From: [Phialemoniopsis] sp. UDSM-2020
Lineage: Eukaryota; Ascomycota; Sordariomycetes; Thyridiales; Thyridiaceae
Direction of reading: 5' to 3'
Assembly: GCA_018873225.1 (NCBI GenBank)
Contig: JAEILZ010000001.1
Location: forward strand, 2,666,001-2,730,000
DNA: 64,000 bases
The translations under genes were made by a program, and so were the position numbers. Below, piece by piece: positions 22,501 through 33,620 of this stretch; position 1 is the first letter of the stretch, and each line of letters starts with the position of its first letter. The notes below the pieces were generated by a model. The model was not told the origin of the DNA. It searched no databases and saw nothing but the letters and a program-made list of their open reading frames with translations.

Positions 22501-23483
22501 AACCTGGCCGTGATCATCATACCCAGTAATCGCCTCTCATCATATTATCTCGGGCGACCCGACGTCAGAGCTCTGCCAGGTTCACCGTGTTGCCCCCCGT
22601 CAATAACAGTGTTTACCAACCTACTCCTCTGCAAGAGCTCTCATCTCTTGTTTCTTCTCCAACATCTTCTTCCTTGATCGTTCTTCGCTACCGGCTCAAC
22701 CTCTCCTTCGTTCCCATCCCGCCATAAGGGTCCCAGTGGGGAAGACGCAATTAATTTCCCACATGGCTGCATGGTCTGAGCACACTGGGCGATATTAGAC
22801 GAGCCTCAAGTCTGGCCAATCTCTGGGCCAGTTCCTGTCCCAAATTTGACGTTTATAGTCAGACCAGGGTCCCTTCCCTCTGCCGCACGGCGGTTCGTTG
22901 GCTTGGGGTCGCATAAGTCTTCGTTGATTCAGCCCCGTTGGTCTCATCCCCTCCACAAGAGCTACGCTTTATTGCCTCCTAAAAGTGACAGCGGCAGGGG
23001 CAGAAGGCGACTGCGGCTTACTGAAATACGTCCCCAACCCCAGGAAGTCATACCCGCGAGACCCGGCAGACTGCTTCTCCCCCCAGACTGGCAGATCTCA
23101 CGATAATTCTGCTTGAAGAACTGACAGTCGTCTCCTTCTTTGATCAGTGGACTGTTCGGCTGGACAACAGCATTGTTTGCTCGGCGTCTATCATCTCTAA
23201 GCGCCTCTCACTTCCCGTGGTCGCGTTTCGTCTTGTCGACGCATCGCCAACCGCATCCTCGACGCCTCAAGCGCTGGCTGGATCTCGTCATTGGCTGGAC
23301 GGCATTCTCCTTCAATCTGAACTGCTTAAAAACTCAAAATCCATACCTGATACCTGCGCCCAATATTTCGACATGTCCTCGAGGTAACCAGCGTGCTCTC
23401 TTGGTAGAGAGAGCTTGTACCGCTTATACGCATCCCGAGTGTCTTGACCGCGGCGAGTTGAGCTCGCCCCTTGAGATATCATC
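19523..23483. other. gene-poor region with one doubtful ORF
   Basis: Nearly 4 kb with little coding signal. A 166-codon minus-strand ORF (listed separately) is the only frame worth naming. A 16-bp perfect palindrome centred on TAGGTACCTA lies at 21978-21993 and a TACGGAGTA copy at 21488-21496. The last 800 bp before 23484 are C/T-rich and likely hold the promoter and leader of the downstream gene. Confidence 0.4.
20149..20649 (-). CDS. hypothetical cysteine-rich ORF, doubtful
   Basis: An intact 166-codon frame starting with ATG. It has about a dozen cysteines, including a CEDCIAC cluster near residues 44-50 and a C-terminal RCHLCM. There is no signal peptide, no membrane segment and no family I recognise. 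The first half uses many C-ending codons like neighbouring genes, which is the only reason to list it; the second half looks less coding. It may be chance. Confidence 0.25.
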   Translation of the reverse strand: MNPTIPSRGVDTSYSTCIPSGFCNAPRDYFWEQAQTKVIHRHSCEDCIACSHEEKLSRAREGVPVPACTYAEINGTLVTYAVKVPSHQGFTLIAAERLRRTVHHFLRQCRKVDVQFSHYRLYSRYCLDENTSACHKTIDCLRIMSRLRCHLCMLYPRDTGVSLTKL

Positions 23484-25733
23484 ATGGATCCAACCACGAC
23501 GCTTTTCACATTCATGCTGTGAGTTCTATTATTTATTCAGTTATAAACTGCACACCTTTACTTGGCAGCACACACACCACATGTTGTCTCTTTTCTCGTA
23601 CCGGCATCTCCGTTCCGCATTGCCCGAATTCAGGCCATTCCTTGCCTTATATCCTCTTGCCTATTTTTCCGTTATTGTACGGCGGTATGCCATCCTACGG
23701 ATTACCAATGCCACACCTGCACACCAATACCCCTGAGCAGCAGAGGAAGTCTTCTCTGATCAATTACTACAACGGGGGTGCCAGGAAGGAGGATTCTGAT
23801 GGGGTAATTATCCTTATGCATGGATCCTGGCGTGCCTGGGTCCCAATACCACTTCACATCCTATGTACCACGTCAGCACCCGACCCGTATCGGATCCTAT
23901 CATGACGGGCCTGCCTGAGCCTGCCCAGGTAGCCCTACGAAACGGCGGATTCCTCGCTAAACCTCGTGGACACCCCTTGTCTCTTACCTTCCGTCGACCA
24001 CCTTTCGATCAGATTGGCGGCTTTTTCATGACGGGCAAGCCTAAATAAGGCAGATGGATCCCTGTGTCAGCCAGCTTAGTAGGCTGGCTGATCGAGATGA
24101 ATCCCGGGGATGGCTCTTCCCCCCTGCACAGGATTTTGGCACAGACCTCTGGACATGACAAAGCCCAGCATGTTGACAACAAACAAATAGGCAAACGCAT
24201 CCCTCCGTCCAGTCCGTCCATCTTGTTGGTTCCTGGGATAACTTCTCCAACCCTTACTCTATGGAACGCGACATACGACGATCTCGAGGCCAGTGGCGTG
24301 GATGTTACACTTTCAAGGACATTATCTGCGACGGACACGACTCGACTGTAGCCAAACGTGACGGTGGCCTCAAAATGGGCGAGACATACTATTTCTACGT
24401 AAGCTCATGGTTTTTATAGTCGTCAAAGTCTCCCCTGCTGACAGATGTCCAGTATGAGTTGGATGGTGCCACCGAGGCACACGACCCATCACAGCCATCC
24501 ACAACCGCATGTCCCTTCTTACCTGGCCAGACGGTCAACACTCTGACGGTCCCCATGGAGCACACCTTACGGCAGAGAAGCGCTTCCCTAAATTCATTGC
24601 GAGACGGTGACTTCAAAACCATGGACCCGAAGCACAAGTATGTGACACCGAGGCCGCCGCCGCCAGTACCCGGCCCAGGCACCCTACGACCGGAGACCTC
24701 ACCGCACAAGCGCCACAGTTCGCGCTCGGTATCACCGCAATGGAATCCGCGAAACCTCTTCAAGCGGAAATCTAGCTCTTCGTCAAGGGAGAGTGTGACA
24801 GAGTCCTCTGACCCCGAGGAGTACCGACCTGTATCACATGCGGGTGACTACCAGGGCCGACCATCCTTCGCAAGCAGTCGAGCTACTACATTTTCGGCAG
24901 AATCGCTCCATCGCTTCCTTTCTGACAGCTCGTCTTCGCCCGGGCGACCTGATAGCCTGGATTCCAAGACTTCTCCCAAGGTAGTCATCCCAGAGGACAT
25001 CGCAGAGGAGGAGGACGACGCCAACTTTGCCGGCACTTCCATCTCAGAGACTATCTCTTACACCGGGTTGTCGCCGCCACCGATGCAGCGCAACTTTTCT
25101 TCGACGACTACCCTGAAACTAGCATCGAAGGCAGGGGCCAGGAACGACTCGCAGACGACGATCGAGCCCCCTTCTTATTTCGAGATGCCGACTCGCACAC
25201 CACCCGAACCCCCACGGCCGACGACGACCGAACTCCACGTCCCTCTCTCTCGTTTCTCTATCTCTACTACCTCTTCGAGGGCCACGACGCCCATGACCTC
25301 CGCCTCGATGACTTCTACTCACTCGCCTGACCCAAACGATCCACCCTCGTTCTACCACTCTGAGGAAGAAGATGACGATCCCGTCTCATCCTTTGACGAG
25401 GACCGGTCGCCATTCCTGCCGTCGCTCAGTTACATGGTCGACTCTGGGACCAGCCACCGAATCCCTGGCCAGTCTTCTCTGGGCGAAAGCGTCGCCGCCG
25501 CTTTCGCGGGGTACAGCTTGCCCCGGTCGTCCATTGACGGCGCTATCGCCTCCAAGGCTGAGGGTCGTACCTCCATGGGCTCGCCGGCCCTGATCGCAGC
25601 TGATGACACAGAGCAGATGCGCGTCGGAAGTTCGTCGCTACTGACGGCATCAGCTAGCAAGACATCCGGTCTGGATGATCTGGTCAACGATATGGGCTGG
25701 CTTGCCGGGGTGATCGGCGGCAAGGGCACCTAA
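23484..25733 (+). CDS. protein with N-terminal AMPK-type glycogen-binding module and Ser/Pro-rich tail
   Basis: 507 residues predicted from exons 23484-23518, 24191-24398 and 24453-25733. The joined N-terminus reads MDPTTTLFTFML, then HPSVQSVHLVGSWDNF (about residues 14-30), RSRGQWRGCYTF, and GLKMGETYYFYYELDG (about 70-85). This is the pattern of the AMPK1-type CBM48 beta-sandwich, which binds glycogen-like glucans in AMPK beta subunits. The remaining about 400 residues are disordered, rich in Ser, Thr and Pro with acidic patches, and end in a conserved-looking helix (LDDLVNDMGWLAGVIGG). No kinase-interacting ASC domain is visible, so it is not an AMPK beta subunit. The last two exons are firm. 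The first exon rests on frame, GTGAGT/TAG signals and memory of related fungal N-termini, and it implies a 672-nt intron. Confidence 0.75.
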
Positions 25734-26942
25734 CGATCTGTCCCATCTCGTTGCTACGAGGAACCCATCTTTTGTTTCCTTCAAGTTACTGATACCATTT
25801 TCTTTTTTCCTCGTCTCGGGGAAGCAGCAGAGCTTCCCTGTGTACAACATTATTTGCATCTTTTCTCTTTCAATCTAGACTATGAACTCTTCAGTTCTTC
25901 AAAGCGTTGAGTATTTGGGCTGGAGGTACACATGATAGACGGACGGTTTAAGACTTTGGGGAAAATTGGTATCATTTTCATTCTGTTACTACTTTACGGC
26001 GGATCAGTGGCTATACCCCTATTTCCTTCGGTTGTCAGGAGGACAGTGAAAGAACAACAACAGGGTTGTTCAGTACAGTACTGGAGGGGATTGGCATGAC
26101 GCATGGCATGACAAGGACGTTATTTGGAATGTACGGATTATTGCAGAGCACGCAGGTCTCGAGACCTGCGATGAATATACAACCCAAATTGGCAATTTTA
26201 CTCATCATTGCTATATGCTTACTTGACCTTGCAGAATAATTAGTCTAACCAATCGCAACTCCAACTCGTCATCCACAGGCTGTTCGTGCGAAAGGGGGGG
26301 TTTGCATGTTGTCAGTCAGTCATCATAACGGGCAAGGGGATTCGAGTTTACCCCTTGCCCCTGAACTAAAACACGATTTTCCCGCGCCTGAATGCGAGAG
26401 GCCCGAAATGGTGATCTCCGCAACCCAGGATAGGCCCTGCATGCGCGTGTGATGTGCCGTCAGCCCTACGCTTACATGCATGAATTATCGACAGGGGGGT
26501 TACTGTGGGTGCTGGGTAGGAAGCCTGTCGAATTTTTTTCAGCTTTCGCATCTCTTTCGACATCGGAGACGTCGTATCTACCGACCTGAGAAACAGCCAG
26601 GTGGTACACATGTATGTATGTACATACACATGTCCAGATGCAGGCTGCCGCTGTCCAATTCCGCGGATTCCGAACGCCATCGACAAGGATCTCGCAGGGG
26701 TTCTTCCATGTGCAAAAAGAAAAGAAAACCGACAACAAAGTACCGTATGTAGAAATTCACACAACATGTGACTTGACCGGACATGCCGGGATGGCCTATA
26801 AGGCGCCTTGGTAAGTGTAGCAAGTCCAAAATCCAGGAGACGAGTAGTGCACATATTATAATATTCTTTCTATTCGTTAGGGTATCGTGTGGTGGTGAAA
26901 CATCGTGTAATAATACAGGACACTCTTATGTCAGCCCTTGCT
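25734..26942. other. convergent intergenic region with a 20-bp palindrome
   Basis: 1.2 kb between the 3' ends of the glycogen-binding-module gene and SWC2. No gene was seen. A perfect 20-bp palindrome lies at 26151-26170 (CGCAGGTCTC and its mirror), and a short inverted GTATGT/ACATAC repeat lies near 26611-26632. Confidence 0.45.
26151..26170. repeat. perfect 20-bp palindrome
   Basis: CGCAGGTCTC is followed directly by its reverse complement, without a spacer. It lies about 420 bp past the stop of the glycogen-binding-module gene and about 770 bp past the stop of SWC2, so no promoter is close on present annotation. Confidence 0.9.
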
Positions 26943-29872
26943 TCAAGCTGTTTGCGGCTCTGGTTGTGTCGGCTGCACGCCCTCCATGGGCTCGGGCTGC
27001 TGGCCGCCAGGCACGCTTGCAACCTGCGGCGCCTCTCCCTCTTCCTGCTTTACTGTACCGCTGGCTTCATCGGCAGGTGCCGGTGCCGGTGTAGTATTGG
27101 GAAGTTGAGGAGGAATTTCGGCCTTTTTCTCGTCCGCCACCGCTGCCGAAGCCGGCGCAGAAGCCGGTGCAGAGGCCGGCACTGCTTCAACAGGTGCAGG
27201 GGCCGGTGGCGGGGCAAGTTTTGCCCTCTCCGCTGCCTCTTGCTCTTCTTTCTTCTTCCGCTCCTCCTCTTCTGCCTTCTTCTTGGCAGCCTCTTCCCTC
27301 TCCTTCTTTCTCCGCTCATCCTCCGCAGCTGCCGCTGGACCGCCCATGAATCGGATCGGCACGCCCCGAGCTGCTGCGCTGCCGGTGCCAACCCACGCAC
27401 CGATAAGTTGACTCCACTTGTACTGCCCGCCGTGGAGCTTTTGAATCTCCTTGTAAGCATAGCTGTTGTAGTACGGCAAACCCGTCCTCGGATCCCGGTA
27501 TCGCGCCGGGTGGTTGGTAATAACACATAGAGGTGCATGTGCAGGCTCTGCGACGGATCGTGAGTATAGGTAGTAAGTCAAAGAACCAATGCATGTAAGC
27601 ACTTACTTGCGATTTTGCTCATCTTGCGACCAAACAAGATTTGCGTCTGCACTGTCTTGTCTTTGATGGCATCTTCGTCAAAGTTCTGTAGTATAATGCA
27701 GCTTCGTGTAATTTTCCCGTCGGCAGGGAGCTCAGGCTCTTTGGCAGCGGAGGCCGGGTCCGCAGCGGGCGGCTCGCCATTCCGAGGTGTGCTTGCACCT
27801 TGTGCTGCTTCCGGCAACTTCGTGGCCGTTGCGTCCGGCGCCGCTTGCGAGCTTTTCTGTAGTTCTGGAGGTGGTGTAGGTTGTGAAATTGGGTTGGTGG
27901 CTGGGGCTAGACCTTGAGCTGGACCGGGCACGGAAGTGGAAGTAGACGGGGGAGCTGAAGAAGGGACCTGAGCCGGAGCCAGCTCAGTAGGAAGTATTTG
28001 CTGAGGGGCCGGAGGCGGTGGTGGTGGACGTGGGGGCGGCGCCATGCCCATCGCAGAGAGCGGACTTGGTGATTGCGAAGGCGGAGCTAGGGGTGACGAG
28101 GTTTGAGAGGTGTTTGGTGCGGCCAAGACGTTTGATTTGCCGCCTCCCATGGACGTTAAGCCTAGCATAGGCGTTGAGCCATCCACCATGTTCGGCGGCG
28201 CAAGCATGGAGACTGGCCGGGCCAAACCGCCGGCAGGGACGGGTCTCATACCGGTCGGCGAGGCCAGAACGGGCGGTACCATGGGCGAAGAGGCACCTAT
28301 GGGCCGGAAGACTGCATCCGTTGTGTGGAAAGGGGGTGCTGTAAGGTTGGGTGCTGCCAATCCTGACCGGGTTTCGCCCACGGGCAACGCCGGTGCTGGC
28401 GGGGGTTGTAATGAGGAGGGAGGGGCTGATATAGGAGGGGGTGTCGGACTTGCAGATGCTGCTGGATTTGTGACGGGCTGTGCAGGTGCAGTAGGTGGTG
28501 CGGGATTCACGATTTGAGAGGGAGCGGCATCTTGCTGTGTCGGTGGCGTGGAGATCATCTCGGGCTTAGAAATCTCGGCTTTTGAAGCTTGAGGCTCAGG
28601 CACGGCGGACTCGGATGTTTGTGGCTCTGTGGTGGGCTGTACCGTCGAATCAGCCGGCACGTCTTGTACCGACGGCTCCGGCTCCTTTGTGGGTTCCGGT
28701 GCCGTCGCCGGGCCTTCCGTGTTCTCAGGCTTGTCGGCCTCGGGGACCACAGGAGGTTTAGATTCAGGTTGGGCCTCTTTCTGAGCTTGGTTCCCATCGG
28801 CATCCTCCATCTTCACATCTCCTGTAGGGGCATCGTTCTTTGCCTTCTCCGCCTCCTGTTCTGCCTGTGCCTGTGCCTGCGCCTGCGCTATTGCCGCGGC
28901 GGATTGTCGCTTTTTCCTGGGCGCCTTTTCCTCTATTGACACCATCTTTCCAAGGTGCTTCAGCATCTGCTGGGCGCCAGTACCACCCTCGCCTGTAAGA
29001 TCGACGACACCGCTCCAAAAGGTCACGACAGGGCCCTCAAGAGTCCTATTATAGAGGGCCGCGATCTTGGCCTGCCTCTCCTCCTCGCGCTGCTTCTCTG
29101 CCTCTTCCCAACGGTTCAGACTCTTCGCATTCCGGCTTTCGACAAGTTCAGCCTCGGCGAGACGCTCGGCTTGGGTCAGTGGCGGCCGCTTGTTCGCTTC
29201 CGCCTTGCGAGCCTTGCGCTCCATGATCTCGAGTTGCCGCTTGCGACGCTCTTCGCGCTCTACCATCTGCTGATGGAGCTGAACCTTGCTGATCCGCGTC
29301 GTCGACCGTTCTGAAGCCCGTGTTGGGGCATCGGCCATGGTCGGCAGCCAACTCGCTCGCTCGCTCTTCTTCTTGGGTCGAGGCTTTGGGCCCTCAGCCG
29401 TAGCGGTGGAATCTGCCTTGCCTGCGGCATCGATCCGGACCTTCTTTCGAAATTTGGCGGGTATCGCCTCATTCTGCTTTCGTTTCCTTGCAGCTAGCTT
29501 CTTTTCCTTTTCTTTCCTCTCCAGCTCTTTCTCTCCTTCGAGGTCGTCGTCCTTGCCCTCATCTTGGTCCTCTTCGTCGGAACTCGAGTCCATCTGGACA
29601 TCAGACGCGTCGTCCTTCTCGACATCTGTGAACCCTTGGTCGTCCTCGTCTTCAGCGAACAGCAGTTCGAGATCGGAATCCTCGTCGGCGCGTTCCTCGT
29701 TTGCCAGCATGCTCTTCATCCGGTTGCCCGCCGTCGCGCGCTTGACTCGTCCCGTCGCCAGCCATTCTACCTGTGTTTGCTCCTCTGAGCCCGAGTCGCT
29801 ATCGGAGGCGCTGGAGAGCTCGGACGACTCATCGGGCTCGGATGGCCGCCGCTCATCATCTGGCGTCGCCAT
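26943..29872 (-). CDS. SWC2: SWR1-complex subunit Swc2 / YL1 (Vps72)
   Basis: 956 residues from exons 29872-27607 and 27547-26943 with a 59-nt GT-AG intron. The N-terminus carries the YL1 pattern: acidic Ser-rich start, VEWLATGRVKRATAGNRMKSML, a strongly acidic H2A.Z-binding region, and a basic helix rich in Arg, Lys and Glu (about residues 190-300). The YL1_C domain lies near residues 757-790 (LCVITNHPARYRDPRTGLPY), formed across the intron. Swc2 recognises H2A.Z-H2B and nucleosome-free DNA for histone exchange by SWR1. A proline-rich, low-complexity insert of about 400 residues separates the two domains, and the C-terminus has a KKKAEEEERKKKEE coiled coil and another Ala/Pro-rich tail. The ATG at 29872 is the first in frame. 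The long insert makes this protein larger than yeast Swc2. Confidence 0.93.
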
Positions 29873-30449
29873 GTTGTCGCCAATCAACGTCGTAATCGCC
29901 TACGGCTCGCCCAAAAGAATCAAAATTGTTGGTTATGAAGTGGCTACATGTGAATGTTCTAGGATGACAGTCGAGGAGAGACGGAATCAGTCGTGTGTCC
30001 TACGTCGTGAAGTACGCGTTTGTGTATGTGGAACATTGAAATTTGTACTTGTAGATGCAACTTGCAGGTCGTAGTTAAAATGTTAGGTCAACGCGGTATA
30101 TCGGCCTCCCAAGAGTGGGACTTATCGCGCTAAAACACATCACTGTGCCCCACTGAAGACTGCCACCACAGTGTGTGATCTCATATCCAATTGCCTCCAG
30201 GGCTCAAGCCGGGCCAAACTGGGATGTTTCTTCTTAAGTCGTTGCATGAAATGACACCGAGACTACAGTTACAGTGGATTTGAGAATTCATAAACCAAAT
30301 GAGGGCCTTATGGTATGTTTTTTTTTAAATACTGTATTGGTATTTCCCTAATGATCGCTACTAATGATGAATTCCTAACGCCTGATGGACCAATCTTTGG
30401 CCATTGTGTACTATGTTTGTATATATCAAAGTTGAGTGGCTTTGAACAT
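29873..30449. other. intergenic between SWC2 and ATG15
   Basis: 577 bp between the SWC2 start and the ATG15 stop, both minus strand. It should contain the SWC2 promoter and ATG15 3' untranslated region. The 30290-30420 part is AT-rich. No gene was seen. Confidence 0.4.
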
Positions 30450-32436
30450 TCAGATTTCTCCAATCTCTTCCCAATCGTCGTGATCTCGCTCCTTACATCT
30501 GCCAAACCACGAGCGATGCACACACTTCCCCTTAGATGGGGAAGATTGCGTTGTGCTGGCTGTGGAAGAGGGCGGGATGGTGGGTAGAGGAGGAGCTTCG
30601 GTGATAGCGTGTGACGTCGTTGGGCTCACCGTGAAAGTCTTGTCTTTGCATCCCCAGAAACGCCCAGGTGTCTCACAAGTAGTGGTAGGAGAAGTCGAGG
30701 TTGTCGTAGGTGTTGCGGTAGGCACACTAGTCGGGGAAGTGACAGGTGCCGTTGTTGTCGTCTTGTCCTTGCAACCGAACCAGCCAGGCGTCTTGCAGGT
30801 CGATGTAGACGTCGATGCGGTTGTCGTGGATGTAGTTGTAGTCTTGCCACTTGTAGTGGTCGTTTCGTCCAAACATCCCCACCAGCCAGGCGTTTTGCAG
30901 GTCTCGGTCCGAGTCCGAGTCTTAGTCGTGGTGGAGGACCGTGAAGTCGTTGTGCTTTCAGTCCCATTGCTCTCATACATCTTCCAGTTGGCACAGTCTC
31001 GACACTCCGGTGTGTATTTGCATTCTGGAACAGCATCATACTTGCGCAGGACGTCCTTGATGACCGTGTGAATCTTATGGGTGCCAATACCCACACGCCA
31101 GCCAAGATCTGCGACCACATCATAGACGCATTCGTAGCCGGTGTGGCAGGCTGTCTCCAAGGCATACCCAGCGTATGAGCACGAGGCAGTTGCGCCGTTG
31201 CAAGTACCCATATAAACCGGATCAGCTGTGTGGCCAAAGTGATACGTGCCGGTGTACTCTCGGGTTTGTGGATTTTGAGGGTCGGATCCTGGAGGCACGG
31301 GTAGACCAAGGCGCCCAGCAGCCAAAGCTTCTGGAACGGCCTGGAATGTAACTGCAGGTAGGCCGTAAGTCAAGGCAAGGAACGAACCAACAGCGCCACC
31401 AAGCGAGTGACCCGTAAGCCAGATGTTGGAGTTGGGGTAGAGCTCGGTGACGTTCGAATACAATTCGCGAGCAGCCATATAGTAACGGTTCTCCTCCCTC
31501 AAAGCCTTGGAAACGCAGGTTGTGTTGCAGCTATACGTCCCCGTCGCGCAGTCGCATACTTGTCGATACGTCCATTGGCCTTGCTGTCCGCAGCAGCAGC
31601 TAAAGAACAAATTGTCATTCTCCTTGTCGTTGGTGGTCGTCCCATCTCCATCAAATACAGCCAGGGTCGTGCCCTTAAGGCCAATGACAATTGTCGAGTT
31701 GTTCTCATCGGCAAAGATATGTCCCCGCAAGCCGTCCGTTTCCCACCCGAAGTCGGCGCTCTTGTTGAAAGGTTGACCGACGTCGAACCAATCTGCATCC
31801 TCGGGCTTCTCAACGTAGGCGTTTGAAGTCATATACGCCATATTGAGAACGGTATCCTTGTCGGTGATGTTGGGTGATGGTACGTCATCGACGGTCCACG
31901 AGTCGGGCGACAACACAGAAACGTAGCCTCGCTCTCGGGCCATAGCTACCATAGGATCGACAATGCTGGGACGTCGGTCCACAAGCCTCTCGATTCTCTG
32001 CGCATGACTTCTCGCCCTTAGGACGGGGAGTCGCTCCCGCCCAGACCCGTCTTCAGCTGCAACCCAGACCTGCGCGTCTTTACTCAACACGTCCTTCCTC
32101 CTATGTAACGTCGGGTGCTGGTGGGTTCCATGATGATAGATGTGTCGGAGAGTCTATCAAAATGATTAGCCGGCGGCGCTCGAGATGCAAAGGGAGGAAG
32201 TTATCAAAGTGGCGACGACTTACAAAGGTATGTTCCGCAGGCGCAGGTGGTTCTGGCCGTAGAGGAGATGATATGGGCTCTTGAGGCAGAGGAAGAACTA
32301 CCTGCTCAGAAGCGCTGTCGTGACCCCAGGCACCGACTGGTGTCGCGGAGAGGGCGAGGAAGGATAAGAGGGCATGGGCGGTGACCCTGCCCGCAGAACT
32401 ACACCGTGTGGACCCTTCTTTCCGCCGGGGAATCAT
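30450..32436 (-). CDS. ATG15: autophagy lipase Atg15
   Basis: 638 residues from exons 32436-32224 and 32153-30450 with a 70-nt GT-AG intron. Atg15 is a class 3 lipase delivered by the MVB route to the vacuole, where it breaks down membranes of autophagic and MVB vesicles. A single N-terminal signal-anchor ([15 protein letters not shown], about residues 27-42) and, across the intron, [14 protein letters not shown] match the family. The serine lies in GHSLGG near 320, with candidate triad partners Asp near 380 (HTADP) and His near 427 (GTHKIH). Several N-glycosylation sites (NNS, NVT, NGT) suit a lumenal enzyme. The C-terminal about 150 residues are Thr/Ser-rich and contain four Cys-bounded PGW-like units. 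The ATG at 32436 is the first in-frame ATG. Confidence 0.96.
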
Positions 32437-33620
32437 GGCGGTCGTTCCAGTTTCAAATCGCAAATGACCGAGCGTATGAGGAAGAGTGTTTGATTCGAGA
32501 GTAGATGGAATGAGAAACCCCTGAGGCGGGAGAGGAGCGGGTGGTCGTCGTTGTTGTTGTGTTGATGATGATGCTGATGAACAGGGACCGGAGTCGGCTC
32601 ATCATGGACTGGCCGTTGTGGTTGTCTGGTAGGCCTAGGCCGCAGGGAGCGCCACGCACCCCGCGGGCTTATCGGGTGCCTGGTATGACAACATCAGTGT
32701 CGGGCCTTAGCGCATCTTGTGGGCCTGGGGCGTGGCATGAGACGCGTTCTCCAGTGGTCACAGGCGATTTCGATGTAGCTCTCATCGACAAACGATAACA
32801 CTCCTTGCCCTGTGCAAGCCAAATTCTTAACGCAAACCCAGATATAATACCTCAACCATTTTACACCTCTTCCAGCATGTGACCCAAACCCCCATGACAC
32901 GGAGCTTTACCCAGCCAACCAAGAAGACTCACCTAATATTACTGCGGGATACTCACAGCCAAGTGATTCCTAAGTACTTTGCCCATATGATACAGCCCCG
33001 TCGAAGTAATGACTTGAGCCTCATGATTTCCGCCAAGGTGCTTAAGTATAGTCAGGACTGGCTATAACTAAAGATTGGAAGAAGTCAAGATGAATGAATG
33101 GATCACCAGCCCCCCACTGCTACGATCCGCTAAATTTACTACGGCTACTGTGCCGAAGCGGAGACTTTCAGGTCTCCAGCCGTTGCTAGCACCGAAACTT
33201 CCTGATAAGATACGAGACACTCTCTCGAGCTGCATGACGAGTAACACCAGCTGTTTGCGTTGGTTGTCACTCCAAGTCGCCAGCCGAGACACCCGCTTCC
33301 GAAGTTCCTCTTGATATCATCGCACTTTTGCTGGCCAGACAGTTGTTGCTCATAGCCTAGGGGTCTGTTGTTAGTATTTCACTTTGACAAGCTCACGGCT
33401 CTGGCAGGCAATTCGTGCCTATTGCAGCATCCCCGTTAATATACCCCGAGTTTCAAGACTAAGCGAGCTTCTTCATGCCTCGGGAGCTCTAACAAAACCA
33501 GTACTGTCTCCCTACTTTTCCATTCTTGTCTGCCTCACTGTACACCTACGCCAAGCCGATCATTACTCCTGCTTGACGTCCTGACTTGTGTCCCAAAGTC
33601 GCCTTCCGCGAAAAGGCTCC
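32437..33620. promoter_or_regulatory. divergent region, ATG15 / VPS9-domain gene
   Basis: 1.18 kb separating two divergent starts. It contains a short GTTGTTGTTGTG/GATGATGATG simple repeat near 32546-32572. No gene is supported; small frames at 33075-33584 have no family match. Confidence 0.4.

Noticed and set aside
23140..23736. 198-codon plus-strand frame
   Set aside because: Runs through the probable leader, first exon and first intron of the glycogen-binding-module gene in a frame different from the coding one.
28110..28517. Gly-rich plus-strand frame, and a 262-codon Ser-rich plus frame at 29286-30074
   Set aside because: Antisense shadows of SWC2; the minus strand carries recognisable YL1 domains.
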